In this document: positions 7,888 to 15,585 of the stretch, one piece after another
Numbering within the stretch: the stretch's first letter is position 1
Layout of the letters: every line of letters starts with the position of its first letter
From: DASVWH01 sp036389715
GTDB taxonomy: Bacteria; Acidobacteriota; Blastocatellia; Pyrinomonadales; Pyrinomonadaceae
NCBI GenBank assembly: GCA_036389715.1
Contig: DASVWH010000096.1
Span: forward strand, 1-33,664
DNA: 33,664 bases
Direction: 5' to 3'
The notes under the pieces: generated by a model
What the model was told of the DNA's origin: nothing
Databases searched by the model: none
The model's input: the letters and a program-made list of their open reading frames with translations, nothing else
Position numbers and translations under genes: made by a program

Positions 7888-8006
7888 TGGAAGTCTCAAG
7901 TCTGATTAAACCTCTATTTTGAACTTCGAGCGTCCGGCTTCGGAATCTATCCCTGGGACGTTAAACTTTGGACTCCAGACCCCAGCCTTCAGACTACAGC
8001 CTTGAG
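7888..8006. repeat. Degenerate heptamer inverted repeat (site D)
   Basis: The right part, 7972-8006, is five loosely conserved 7-nt units ending in CAG or GAG (ACTCCAG, ACCCCAG, CCTTCAG, ACTACAG, CCTTGAG). The left part, 7888-7905, contains TGGAAGT, CTCAAGT and CTGA. The reverse complement of the left arm matches the right arm over TCAGACT and TGAGA if one 7-nt unit is skipped. It begins 13 nt after the metH stop. It looks like a decayed member of the heptamer palindromes seen at three other sites. Confidence 0.5.
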
Positions 8007-8885
8007 AGCGATCCGACGCCCGAAGAGCTGGCCGTGCTTTCGCTAACGGAGCGATTCAGTTTCCGGCTCGCGCATCGCATGAATCGCGGAGGCTGGAAAC
8101 GTCTCTGGACCTGGTTCCAGCGCTACGTCGGCGCGCTCTGGATTCGCCTGGCGACTTACAACCTGATGAGAGTCTACGGCCTCGAATACCTCGAAGCCGT
8201 CTCGCATGAGCGCCCGCTGCTGCTCGTCGCCAATCACCGTTCCTTCTTCGACATGTACGCCGTCTCGGCGGAGTTGTTCCGGCGCACCCGTTGGCCCAAG
8301 ACGCTCTTTTTCCCCGTCCGCGGCCGCTTCTTCTACGATTCCGTTTTCGGGCCGCTCGTCAATATGCTGATGGGCTGGTGGTCCATGTACCCGCCGATCT
8401 TCGCGGAGAACGAAAAGCGCCTCTTCGATAAATACTCGCTCCGGCGTTTGACCCAGCTCTGTCAGAGCGGCGCGGGCCACGTGATCGGATTTCACCCGGA
8501 AGGAACGCGCAATAAGAGCGCGGACCCGTATTCGTACCTGCGCGCGCAGCCCGGCGTCGGCAAGCTCATCAAGGAGGCCGCGCCGCAGGTTGTGCCGGTC
8601 TTCATCGCGGGGCTCGGCAATAGTCTGCCGCGCCAGATCATCGGCAACTGGACGCGCGGCGAACCGATTCGCATACGCTTCGGCGCGCCGCTCGACCTCT
8701 CGGCGTTTCTCTCGAAGAAGGACCACGTCCGCACTTACAAAGAGATTTCGGATTTCGTGATGAGCAAGATTGCCGAGCTTGGCGAAGAAGACCGCGCGGC
8801 GCAGAGCCTGCCCGAAGCGCGAAAGGCGCTCGATAATCCTGCACCCGCAACAGAGACGGCGGCCGCCGAGAGGCGCGAATCCTGA
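7968..8885 (+). CDS. Lysophospholipid acyltransferase (PlsC family)
   Basis: The 305-residue product carries the PlsC signature: NHRSFFDM with the catalytic HX4D pair (H90, D95) and FHPEGTRN (E178-R181). Such enzymes acylate lysophosphatidic acid or related glycerolipids at the inner membrane face. The N-terminal part has an amphipathic segment around GGWKRLWTWFQRYVGALW but no clear membrane anchor. A stop codon lies just upstream of the TTG at 7968, which is the longest possible start; the first 12 residues are then written by the degenerate heptamer repeat. A GTG at 8034 is a realistic alternative. The stop TGA overlaps the ATG of the lipid kinase by one base, so the two are translationally coupled. 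A second PlsC domain sits in the large fusion at 11149-15579. Confidence 0.88.
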   Translation: MDSRPQPSDYSLESDPTPEELAVLSLTERFSFRLAHRMNRGGWKRLWTWFQRYVGALWIRLATYNLMRVYGLEYLEAVSHERPLLLVANHRSFFDMYAVSAELFRRTRWPKTLFFPVRGRFFYDSVFGPLVNMLMGWWSMYPPIFAENEKRLFDKYSLRRLTQLCQSGAGHVIGFHPEGTRNKSADPYSYLRAQPGVGKLIKEAAPQVVPVFIAGLGNSLPRQIIGNWTRGEPIRIRFGAPLDLSAFLSKKDHVRTYKEISDFVMSKIAELGEEDRAAQSLPEARKALDNPAPATETAAAERRES

Positions 8886-9847
8886 TGTCGCTACTGCCCC
8901 TGGTGATAGTCAATCCGGCGTCCGCCGCGGGCGGCACGCGCAGCTCCTGGCCGCGCCTGGCCAGCGACCTCTGCACACATTTCGGCCCGTTTAACTGCGC
9001 TTTTACGGAAAAACCCGGCGACGGCAGAAGGCTTGCGGCAGGGGAAGCCGGGCGCGGGCGGCGCTTGATTATCGCTTGCGGGGGCGACGGCACGGTCTCC
9101 GAAGTCGCCGCAGGGATTCTGGAATCCGGCACGGACGCGGAGCTTGGGATTCTGCCGAGCGGCACGGGCGGCGATTTCCGTCGGACGTTGGAAATCCCGG
9201 CGCGCGCGGCAGACGCTGCGCGCACGCTGCGCAGCGGGTTGACCCGGCGGATGGATGTCGGGTGCGTTGATTACATTAACCACCGCGGAGAGCCGGAGAG
9301 CCGCTATTTTCTCGGCGTCGCTTCCTTCGGCATGAGCACCGATGTCATCGAGAGGGTGAAAGTGGGCGGCAGTGCTCGGCTCTTAAACGCAGCCTCGCGG
9401 CAGCTCGGCGGCAAGCTCTCCTTCGCCTCGGCCATGCTTCAGACGACGCTCGCGCTTCCCCTGACGGAAATCTTCATCCGTTTGGACGACCGGCCGGAAC
9501 GACGCCTCGTCCTCTCCAACCTGTGCGTCGCCAACGCGCGCTTCTTCGGCGGCGGGATGAAGATCGCGCCCGGCGCACGGCTCAATGACGGCCGCCTGGA
9601 CATCATCGCCGTCGGCGACCTCGGCCGCTTCGGGATTCTCGCCAACGCGCACAGGCTCTACCGCGGGACGCACCTGGACATGGCGCAGGTCCATCACGCA
9701 GAGGCCCGCATTGTCACCGCCCGGCCCGCCCTCAAAGATACTGAAGTTGCGATTGAAGTTGACGGAGAACTGCCCGGTCGTCTGCCCGCCACCTTTGCAT
9801 TACTGCCCGGCGCCCTGCGCGTCAGATGTCCTGTTGGTAAATGGTAA
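8885..9847 (+). CDS. Diacylglycerol kinase-family lipid kinase
   Basis: The 320-residue product belongs to the DagK/YegS/sphingosine-kinase family, which phosphorylates a lipid alcohol such as diacylglycerol with ATP. Visible are the N-terminal VIVNPASAAGGT, the nucleotide-binding GGDGTVSE (D68) and LPSGTGGDFRR, and the C-terminal EVDGELPG typical of the family. The start is the ATG of TGATG shared with the acyltransferase stop. The last three residues, Gly-Lys-Trp, and the stop are encoded by the first heptamers of the site A palindrome. Together with the acyltransferase it would produce or recycle phosphatidic acid; the real substrate is not known. Confidence 0.92.
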   Translation: MSLLPLVIVNPASAAGGTRSSWPRLASDLCTHFGPFNCAFTEKPGDGRRLAAGEAGRGRRLIIACGGDGTVSEVAAGILESGTDAELGILPSGTGGDFRRTLEIPARAADAARTLRSGLTRRMDVGCVDYINHRGEPESRYFLGVASFGMSTDVIERVKVGGSARLLNAASRQLGGKLSFASAMLQTTLALPLTEIFIRLDDRPERRLVLSNLCVANARFFGGGMKIAPGARLNDGRLDIIAVGDLGRFGILANAHRLYRGTHLDMAQVHHAEARIVTARPALKDTEVAIEVDGELPGRLPATFALLPGALRVRCPVGKW

Positions 9848-9949
9848 ATCGTGAATCGTAAATAGAAAAAGAATGAGAGCGGCTTTGAGTCTCAGACACG
9901 CGCTTTTATCTATTCACGATTCACGATTAACGATTTACCATTTACCAGC
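9833..9949. repeat. Heptamer palindrome A between convergent genes
   Basis: The left arm runs TGGTAAA, TGGTAAA, TCGTGAA, TCGTAAA, TAGAAAA (9835-9869). The right arm, 9909-9947, is the reverse complement of TGGTAAA, TGGTAAA, TCGTTAA, TCGTGAA, TCGTGAA, TAGA, so it has one more 7-nt unit. About 40 nt separate the arms. Each arm contains the stop codon and last codons of its neighbouring gene. The structure could fold into a long hairpin in RNA from either direction and may serve as a bidirectional terminator or 3'-end stabiliser. Confidence 0.9.
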
Positions 9950-11038
9950 AAATGCGTCTGCGCCGAGGAAGTTTTGGCGGATGTACTTGACTGTGTCGAG
10001 CAGGGTTTCGCCGGAGTCGCGGGGCGCGAAGCCGAGTTCCTGCCGGGCCTTGGATGAATCCAGATACCAGAAATATTCGGCCATCTCGACCGCGGAGGCT
10101 TCGACCGGCGGAGCTTTGTCCCATTGACGATAGAGCGCGCTGAGCACCTGTGAGCCGGTAACGGCGAGCCTCGTGGGAAGAGAAAACCGCGGCGCGCGAA
10201 CTTTCGTCAGCCGTTCGAGGCGGCTAAAAAATTTCTCGAACGTCCAGTTGGCGCTGCCGAGCAGGTAACGCTCGCCGTGCCTGCCTTCCTTCATCGCCGC
10301 GCGGAAAGCCGCCGCCGCATCACGCACGTCAACGAAGCTGAGGCCGCCCGAAGGTATCGCATTGATCTTGCGTGCGAGAAAATCGAGCACGACTTTCGTC
10401 GAGCTGAGGCGCTCGTCGCCGGGGCCGAGCAAGAGGCTCGGATTGAGAATCACCAGCCGCACTTGGTCGCCGCTGAAGCGTTCCAGGGCGACGCGCTCCT
10501 GGTAGAGCTTGCTGGCGTAGTAAGGCCAACGGGAGATAATATCGAGCGGAGGCGAAGAGGTCTCGTCGGGCATCTCTTCGCCGTTTTCTCTGACGGCAAT
10601 CGTCCCGCTCGTCGAAGCCATGACGATGCTCCTGACGCCTGCGGCGCGCGCGGCTTCGCACAGGATGCGCGTCCCGTCAACGTGAACAGCGTACATCTTG
10701 CGCGCGTCTTCCAGCTCGCGCGAGACTCTTCCGGCGAGGTGATAAATCTCGCCGACGCCCGCGACCGCCCGCTCGACATCCTCGACCCTGGTAATCGACC
10801 CCTCGCTCGTCTCAACTCCTAACTCTTTGAGCCACAACGGAATAGAGGTAGCCATGACGCGCACGTTAGTGACCCCGGCCTCCAATAGCTGGCGCACCAG
10901 GTGCGCGCCGAGAAAGCCTGTACCGCCCGTGACGAGCGTCTTCGGCGGCTCGCGGCGGGCGATGGCCGTGCTCTTCCTGGTCGTTGCCCTGGCGGGAGTC
11001 TTGCGCGGTGCGCGTGGTTTAGTCTTCGTCGTCGCCAT
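9935..11038 (-). CDS. NAD(P)-dependent epimerase/dehydratase (extended SDR)
   Basis: The 367-residue product is an extended short-chain dehydrogenase of the dihydroflavonol-reductase/HpnA-like group. The Rossmann motif TGGTGFLG is at residues 37-44 and the catalytic YxxxK is Y173-K177 in PYYASK. A basic, low-complexity N-terminal extension of about 32 residues (Lys, Arg, Thr, Pro, Ala) precedes the domain. ATG 11038 is preferred; the longer frame upstream translates the heptamer repeat. No Shine-Dalgarno is visible. It lies downstream of the ElbD-like gene on the same strand, separated by palindrome B. The substrate might be a lipid-linked or sugar intermediate; the sequence does not decide. 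Confidence 0.88.
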   Translation of the reverse strand: MATTKTKPRAPRKTPARATTRKSTAIARREPPKTLVTGGTGFLGAHLVRQLLEAGVTNVRVMATSIPLWLKELGVETSEGSITRVEDVERAVAGVGEIYHLAGRVSRELEDARKMYAVHVDGTRILCEAARAAGVRSIVMASTSGTIAVRENGEEMPDETSSPPLDIISRWPYYASKLYQERVALERFSGDQVRLVILNPSLLLGPGDERLSSTKVVLDFLARKINAIPSGGLSFVDVRDAAAAFRAAMKEGRHGERYLLGSANWTFEKFFSRLERLTKVRAPRFSLPTRLAVTGSQVLSALYRQWDKAPPVEASAVEMAEYFWYLDSSKARQELGFAPRDSGETLLDTVKYIRQNFLGADAFAGKW

Positions 11039-11060
11039 AATGAAAAGGGATGAATAAACA

Positions 11061-11142
11061 GTGATGAGTAATGAGTGATGAGTAATGAGTGATGAGTGAA
11101 AAACATGAGCCTGCTCATCACTCATTACTCATCACTCATCAC
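11061..11142. repeat. Heptamer palindrome B
   Basis: The left arm has GTGATGA, GTAATGA, GTGATGA, GTAATGA, GTGATGA (11061-11095) followed by GTGAAAA. The right arm, 11115-11142, is the reverse complement of GTGATGA, GTGATGA, GTAATGA, GTGATGA. The loop between arms is about 19 nt. It starts 6 nt after the stop of the ElbD-like gene and ends 22 nt before the epimerase ATG, so it fills the gap between two same-strand genes and could attenuate or process the transcript. Confidence 0.92.
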
Positions 11143-11148
11143 TGTCTT

Positions 11149-14100
11149 TCAATCTCCGGTGGTCAAAAGCTCCTCTGCGGTTTGAGTCTCTTTGACGTGC
11201 GCGCGGCGCTCGCTCTTCCAGCGGCGGCGCAGGGCCTGTGCGTCGAAGGCGAGCCGCGTGCGGTCGCGCAGGTTCTCGACCGAGTGCTGGACCAGGGCTG
11301 CGATCAGGCGGTAGGCTTCGGCGCGTGCCATCCCCTTGGTCAATTCCTCCAACTCTTCGATTGAGAGATAACGACCGATGCGCGCCCCTACGTCGCGGCT
11401 CTTGATGAGGGTCGAGCCCTTCGGCATCGCCTCGTGCGTCCCGTGAAGATAGACGGGCAGGATGCCGACGCGGCAGGCGAGCGCCAGGTAGCCGATGACG
11501 GGCTTGAACTCGGCTATCTGGCCCGTCACGGAGCGCGTGCCTTCGGGAAAGATGAGCGCGTTATAGCCCCTGTCAAGGAACGAGCGGGCGTGGCGCAGCG
11601 ACTGGCGCAGGCTCCCGCTGCGCTCAATCGGAACCAGGTTAGTGAAGTTGTCCATGTAGGCGCGCTTGTACTTATTATCGAAAAAGTAGTCGGCCGCCGC
11701 CAGCGCCACTATCTCGCGGCCCGCATCGCCGAGCGCCATCTTCGTCAACCCCATGTCGAGATGCGACGTGTGATTCGGAGCGACGATGAAGTTCGTGTGG
11801 ACGGGGATGTTCGTGCGGCCCTCATACGTGGTGTTGAGCATCTTATCGTAGAAGACGCGTTGCAGGGCGTCGAGCCCCTTGTTGCCGACGGTGCGGACGA
11901 ACGCCGGGATGTGAATCTCGTCATTCTCACGCGGCGTCTCATCCTGTGCTTCGGTCGCCTGCTTGCGGGCGGCAGCATTTGAATTGCGCGAGACGACCGC
12001 GGCCAACTCGCGCAGGTCCTGCACTTCCGTCAGCGTGTTCGGAGAGGCGAGCGTCCCGCCCGCATTCTCAATCGCCGTCGCCAGCTCGACATACATCAGG
12101 CTGTCGAAACCGAGGTCGCCCAGACGCGAATTGACCGTCACTTCAGCGCGCGGCCTGTTTGAGACTGCGGCCACTATCTCTAACAGCCAAGTGACATCGC
12201 CCGCACTCTTTTCATCGCGGGAGCCCGCGCGCGCGCCCGTCTTCATGCTCTTGTCGAGCACCTGCATGGCGGCGACCACTTCATTGCGCTTGACCTTGCG
12301 CGTCGCCGTCCGCGGCAGCTCTCCGTCCCAGAAATAATGCACCTTGACGCGTTTGTAGAAGGGCAGCGCAGATGAAACCGTGCGGAAGTGCTCGTCAATC
12401 CGCTTGCGCACTTCATCGCGCGAAAGCTCCCGGTCGTGCTCGTAGTCGGGGACGATCATGCAGGCGACCTTTTCGCCGATGCCGTCCGGCAGGCCGACGA
12501 CGCTCAGCTCCTTGATGAGCGGCGAGGTGAAGTAAGCCTCCTCTATCTCGTCCGGGTAGACGTTCTTGCCGTTGGTATCAACGATGATCTCCTTCGAGCG
12601 GCCGACCAGGTAAAGATTGCCTTGCGCGTCGAGGCGGCCGAGGTCGCCCGTGTGCAGCCAGCGGTTAATCAACGTCTCGCGCGTCGCCGTCTCGTTCTCG
12701 AAATAGCCGACCATGACGTTCTGGCCGCGCGCGATGACCTCGCCGATACCGCTCGCGTTCGGCGCAGCAATCTTCACCTCGATGCCCGGCAGCGGCTTGC
12801 CGACACTGCCCGGAACCATCTTGTCCTGCGGGCGCGTCACGGTCAGCACGGGCGAGGCTTCCGTCAACCCGTAGCCTTCCAGAATCGTGAATCCCATGCC
12901 GTGAAAATCCCTCTGGACCTTCTCGTTGAGGGCCGAGCCGCCGCTGATGAGGTAACGAATGCGCCCGCCCATCCCCTGATGAATCGGGTAAAAGATTAAC
13001 TGGCCCAGATTGAGCGGCGTTTTATCGCGCAGCCAGCCGTTGAAGCGGATGAGGAGGTCCGCGGCGTTGCCGATGAGCGTGCTCCGCTCGTTGAATTTGT
13101 TCTTGATCCGGCGATGGAGCAGCTCCCAGACGGCGGGCACGCCGACCATGCCTGTGACGTACCCGTTCTTGATGGCGCGGGTCAGCGCCTCGCTCGTCAA
13201 TTCTTCGAGATAGGTTATCTGCGCGCCGCGGCTCAAGGGCGCGAGGAAGCCCGTCGAAAACTCGAACGTGTGATGCAGCGGCAAGACAGAGAGCACGCCG
13301 TCGCTCGTCTTCATATCAATGATGGACGAGAGCATGGAGGTCATGCTCGTCAGGTTGCGGTGCGAGAGCATGACGCCCTTGGGCTGACCCGTAGTGCCGG
13401 AGGTGAAGATCAGCGAGGCGACGGATTGAGCCGTCACCCTTGACGGCAGAAGCGCGATGCGCTCATCCTCCGTCTGCTGGTCCGGCAGAGCGAAGACTTC
13501 GTCAAACTTCCAGAGGCGCGTCGTCGAGAGCCCGGCCGCCGCCAGGGCTTCCCCGAGACCAGGGTTCTTCTGCGCCATCTCTTCGCTGAGAACGATGCCA
13601 GCCGCGTCGCCCGCCCTGGCAAAGCTGACGATCTTCTCCGCAGAGCTTTCAGGGTCAACAGGGATGCAGGTGGCCCCGGCCTTGAGAACGCCGAAGTAGG
13701 TCATGCCCCACTCGGGCGCGTTGTTGCTGAGCAGCATCACGCGGTCGCCCGCCTTGATGCCCTGCTCGGCGAGAAAAGCCCCGGCGCGCGTTGCCAGCTC
13801 GCGCAGGTCGGCGTAGGTGTACTGCTCCTTGCGGCCGTCGCGCTCGATGCGCATGGCGACGCGCGTGGCGTGGCGCTTGGTCGTCGTCTCGAAGAGTTCG
13901 AGCAGGTCGCGGTAGGTGTAGACGCGCTTGGGCTGCGCGCGCATGTCCTCTTCGAGCTTCGGGAAGACCCATTTCTTGAGACCCGGAAAATGGGTGTTCA
14001 TCCAGTAGTCGTACCAGTCGTACTTTTCTGGATGCCAGGCGAGCAGCGGTTGTTCGTCCTTGCGGATGCGCGCCATCAGCGAGCGGACGTTGTCGGCGCG

Positions 14101-15579
14101 AAAGATGTACGGATTCTCGACCATGAAGGGCCGGAACATCTCGAAGGCTTCCGCGGTCTCGTGCGTCAACTCCTCAAAACGGTCAACGTTCTGCTTGACG
14201 CGGTCAATCACTTCCGTCAGGCGGCCTCCGCCCCAGCGCGGCCGCACGCGGTCCAGCAGTCCTGAGACTTTCCTGGCCGCCGAATTAATCATCGGCGTCG
14301 AAGTCCGGTTAAAGTGCGCGGGCGTGACGGGCCGCGTCTCCATCCGCGCGGCGATCTCGTTGACGAGACGAAAGCCCGTCTCCTTCTCCTGAAAGTGCTT
14401 GCGCTTGTAGAGCCCCAGCAGCCCGACGATGCGGCGCATGTCGTTCGGATTGGAGTCTCCGGTCGCGGCCTGGTGGACCAGGCGCGGCTCTTCGACACAG
14501 GCCTCGGCCGCGACGGCCAGCATCACCGCGGACACCTGGTCAACGGGCGTGATGTCCAGAATCAGCTTCTCGTTGACGGGAATCAGCGACTGGCCTTTGA
14601 GCGCGATGAAGATGAGCGGCGCGGTCGTCGTGAAGCCCTCGTTCCAGCCGGGGAAGGGATAAGACATCGCGGATTCGACGATGCTCGGACGGACGATGGA
14701 GCGGACAATCGAATCTTCGGCCGCGACGAGCTGCTCGCCTAAACTCTTGGTATAGGTGTAGATATTGGGCCAGCCCCACCAGGCGGCGCGTTCGATGCCA
14801 AGGTCCGTCAGGCGCGTCCTGGTCCAGACTTTCCGCTCACGCGCGACGGCCAGGCCCATCGCGTCCAGGTCGTCCGGGTCGCGCCCCTCTTCAATCAGGC
14901 GCTTGCGGGCCAGGTCGCGGAATTGGGCCACCATCATCGCGTCCCTGGCTTCGTCCCGGACGCGCTCGGCCAGCTTGGCGCAGTCCCTGATCTCCTGTTC
15001 GACGGAGAACTCTATGCCCTCCATCTCTTCGCGGCGCGGGAAATAGCCTATGACCGGATCGCTCTCCCAGACCGCCCCGGAGCGATTGCCCGCGACGAAG
15101 CAGGTCGAGACGTGAATGAGCGCGGGGCGCTTCATCCGTTTGGCGAAGGTGATGACGTTCTGCGTGCCGACGACGTTGGTGCGCAGCGCGCTCTCAAGCG
15201 TCGGGTTGAAGGTCACGTTGCCCGCGCTGTTGATGACCACGTCAACGTCGCCCGCGATGCGCTCGGCCTCCTCTTCGGAGAAGCCCAGATTGGTCTCGCC
15301 GATGTCGCCGCCGACGATCTCCACCTTGTCGCGGATAAAGCCCTCGAAGGCGTCGCCGTAGCGCTCGCGCAGCGGGTCGAAGGGCGGGGCCGTGATGACG
15401 TTGTTCCAGAAGCGCGTCTGTGATTCTTCGGCCGAGCGGGCGCGCACGGTGACGTAGACGCGGCCCACATTCGGAAAGCGATGGAGCAGCATACTCAGCG
15501 TGACTTTGCCGAGGAAGCCGGTCGCGCCGATGATGAAAATATTTCTGCCGTGATAAATTTCGGTCGGTGACAGCTTCAT
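11149..15579 (-). CDS. ElbD-like fusion: fatty acyl reductase, acyl-AMP ligase, ACP, PlsC
   Basis: The 1476-residue protein has four enzymatic modules. Residues 1 to about 400 are a fatty acyl-CoA/ACP reductase (GATGFLG at 18-24, YxxxK at Y274-K278), followed by a reductase C-terminal region to about 540. From about 560 to 1090 is an AMP-forming acyl ligase with TSGTTGQPKG near 720 and LHTGDLG. An acyl carrier domain has its phosphopantetheine serine at S1160 in LGFDSLMY. The C-terminal PlsC acyltransferase has HX4D at H1270-D1275 and FPEGTRS near 1345. This is, as I recall, the architecture of Myxococcus xanthus ElbD, which makes alkyl ether lipids by activating a fatty acid, reducing it and placing it on a glycerol backbone. 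GGAAGAG overlapping the upstream stop supports the start; the gap to the LarA-like gene is 6 nt. Ether-linked lipids are known in several acidobacteria, consistent with this role. Confidence 0.9.
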   Translation of the reverse strand: MKLSPTEIYHGRNIFIIGATGFLGKVTLSMLLHRFPNVGRVYVTVRARSAEESQTRFWNNVITAPPFDPLRERYGDAFEGFIRDKVEIVGGDIGETNLGFSEEEAERIAGDVDVVINSAGNVTFNPTLESALRTNVVGTQNVITFAKRMKRPALIHVSTCFVAGNRSGAVWESDPVIGYFPRREEMEGIEFSVEQEIRDCAKLAERVRDEARDAMMVAQFRDLARKRLIEEGRDPDDLDAMGLAVARERKVWTRTRLTDLGIERAAWWGWPNIYTYTKSLGEQLVAAEDSIVRSIVRPSIVESAMSYPFPGWNEGFTTTAPLIFIALKGQSLIPVNEKLILDITPVDQVSAVMLAVAAEACVEEPRLVHQAATGDSNPNDMRRIVGLLGLYKRKHFQEKETGFRLVNEIAARMETRPVTPAHFNRTSTPMINSAARKVSGLLDRVRPRWGGGRLTEVIDRVKQNVDRFEELTHETAEAFEMFRPFMVENPYIFRADNVRSLMARIRKDEQPLLAWHPEKYDWYDYWMNTHFPGLKKWVFPKLEEDMRAQPKRVYTYRDLLELFETTTKRHATRVAMRIERDGRKEQYTYADLRELATRAGAFLAEQGIKAGDRVMLLSNNAPEWGMTYFGVLKAGATCIPVDPESSAEKIVSFARAGDAAGIVLSEEMAQKNPGLGEALAAAGLSTTRLWKFDEVFALPDQQTEDERIALLPSRVTAQSVASLIFTSGTTGQPKGVMLSHRNLTSMTSMLSSIIDMKTSDGVLSVLPLHHTFEFSTGFLAPLSRGAQITYLEELTSEALTRAIKNGYVTGMVGVPAVWELLHRRIKNKFNERSTLIGNAADLLIRFNGWLRDKTPLNLGQLIFYPIHQGMGGRIRYLISGGSALNEKVQRDFHGMGFTILEGYGLTEASPVLTVTRPQDKMVPGSVGKPLPGIEVKIAAPNASGIGEVIARGQNVMVGYFENETATRETLINRWLHTGDLGRLDAQGNLYLVGRSKEIIVDTNGKNVYPDEIEEAYFTSPLIKELSVVGLPDGIGEKVACMIVPDYEHDRELSRDEVRKRIDEHFRTVSSALPFYKRVKVHYFWDGELPRTATRKVKRNEVVAAMQVLDKSMKTGARAGSRDEKSAGDVTWLLEIVAAVSNRPRAEVTVNSRLGDLGFDSLMYVELATAIENAGGTLASPNTLTEVQDLRELAAVVSRNSNAAARKQATEAQDETPRENDEIHIPAFVRTVGNKGLDALQRVFYDKMLNTTYEGRTNIPVHTNFIVAPNHTSHLDMGLTKMALGDAGREIVALAAADYFFDNKYKRAYMDNFTNLVPIERSGSLRQSLRHARSFLDRGYNALIFPEGTRSVTGQIAEFKPVIGYLALACRVGILPVYLHGTHEAMPKGSTLIKSRDVGARIGRYLSIEELEELTKGMARAEAYRLIAALVQHSVENLRDRTRLAFDAQALRRRWKSERRAHVKETQTAEELLTTGD

Positions 15580-15585
15580 CTCTTC

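Noticed and set aside
11061..11142. CRISPR-like array or insertion-sequence ends at the heptamer repeats
   Set aside because: Units are 7 nt without spacers, no cas or transposase genes are near, and no target-site duplication is visible.
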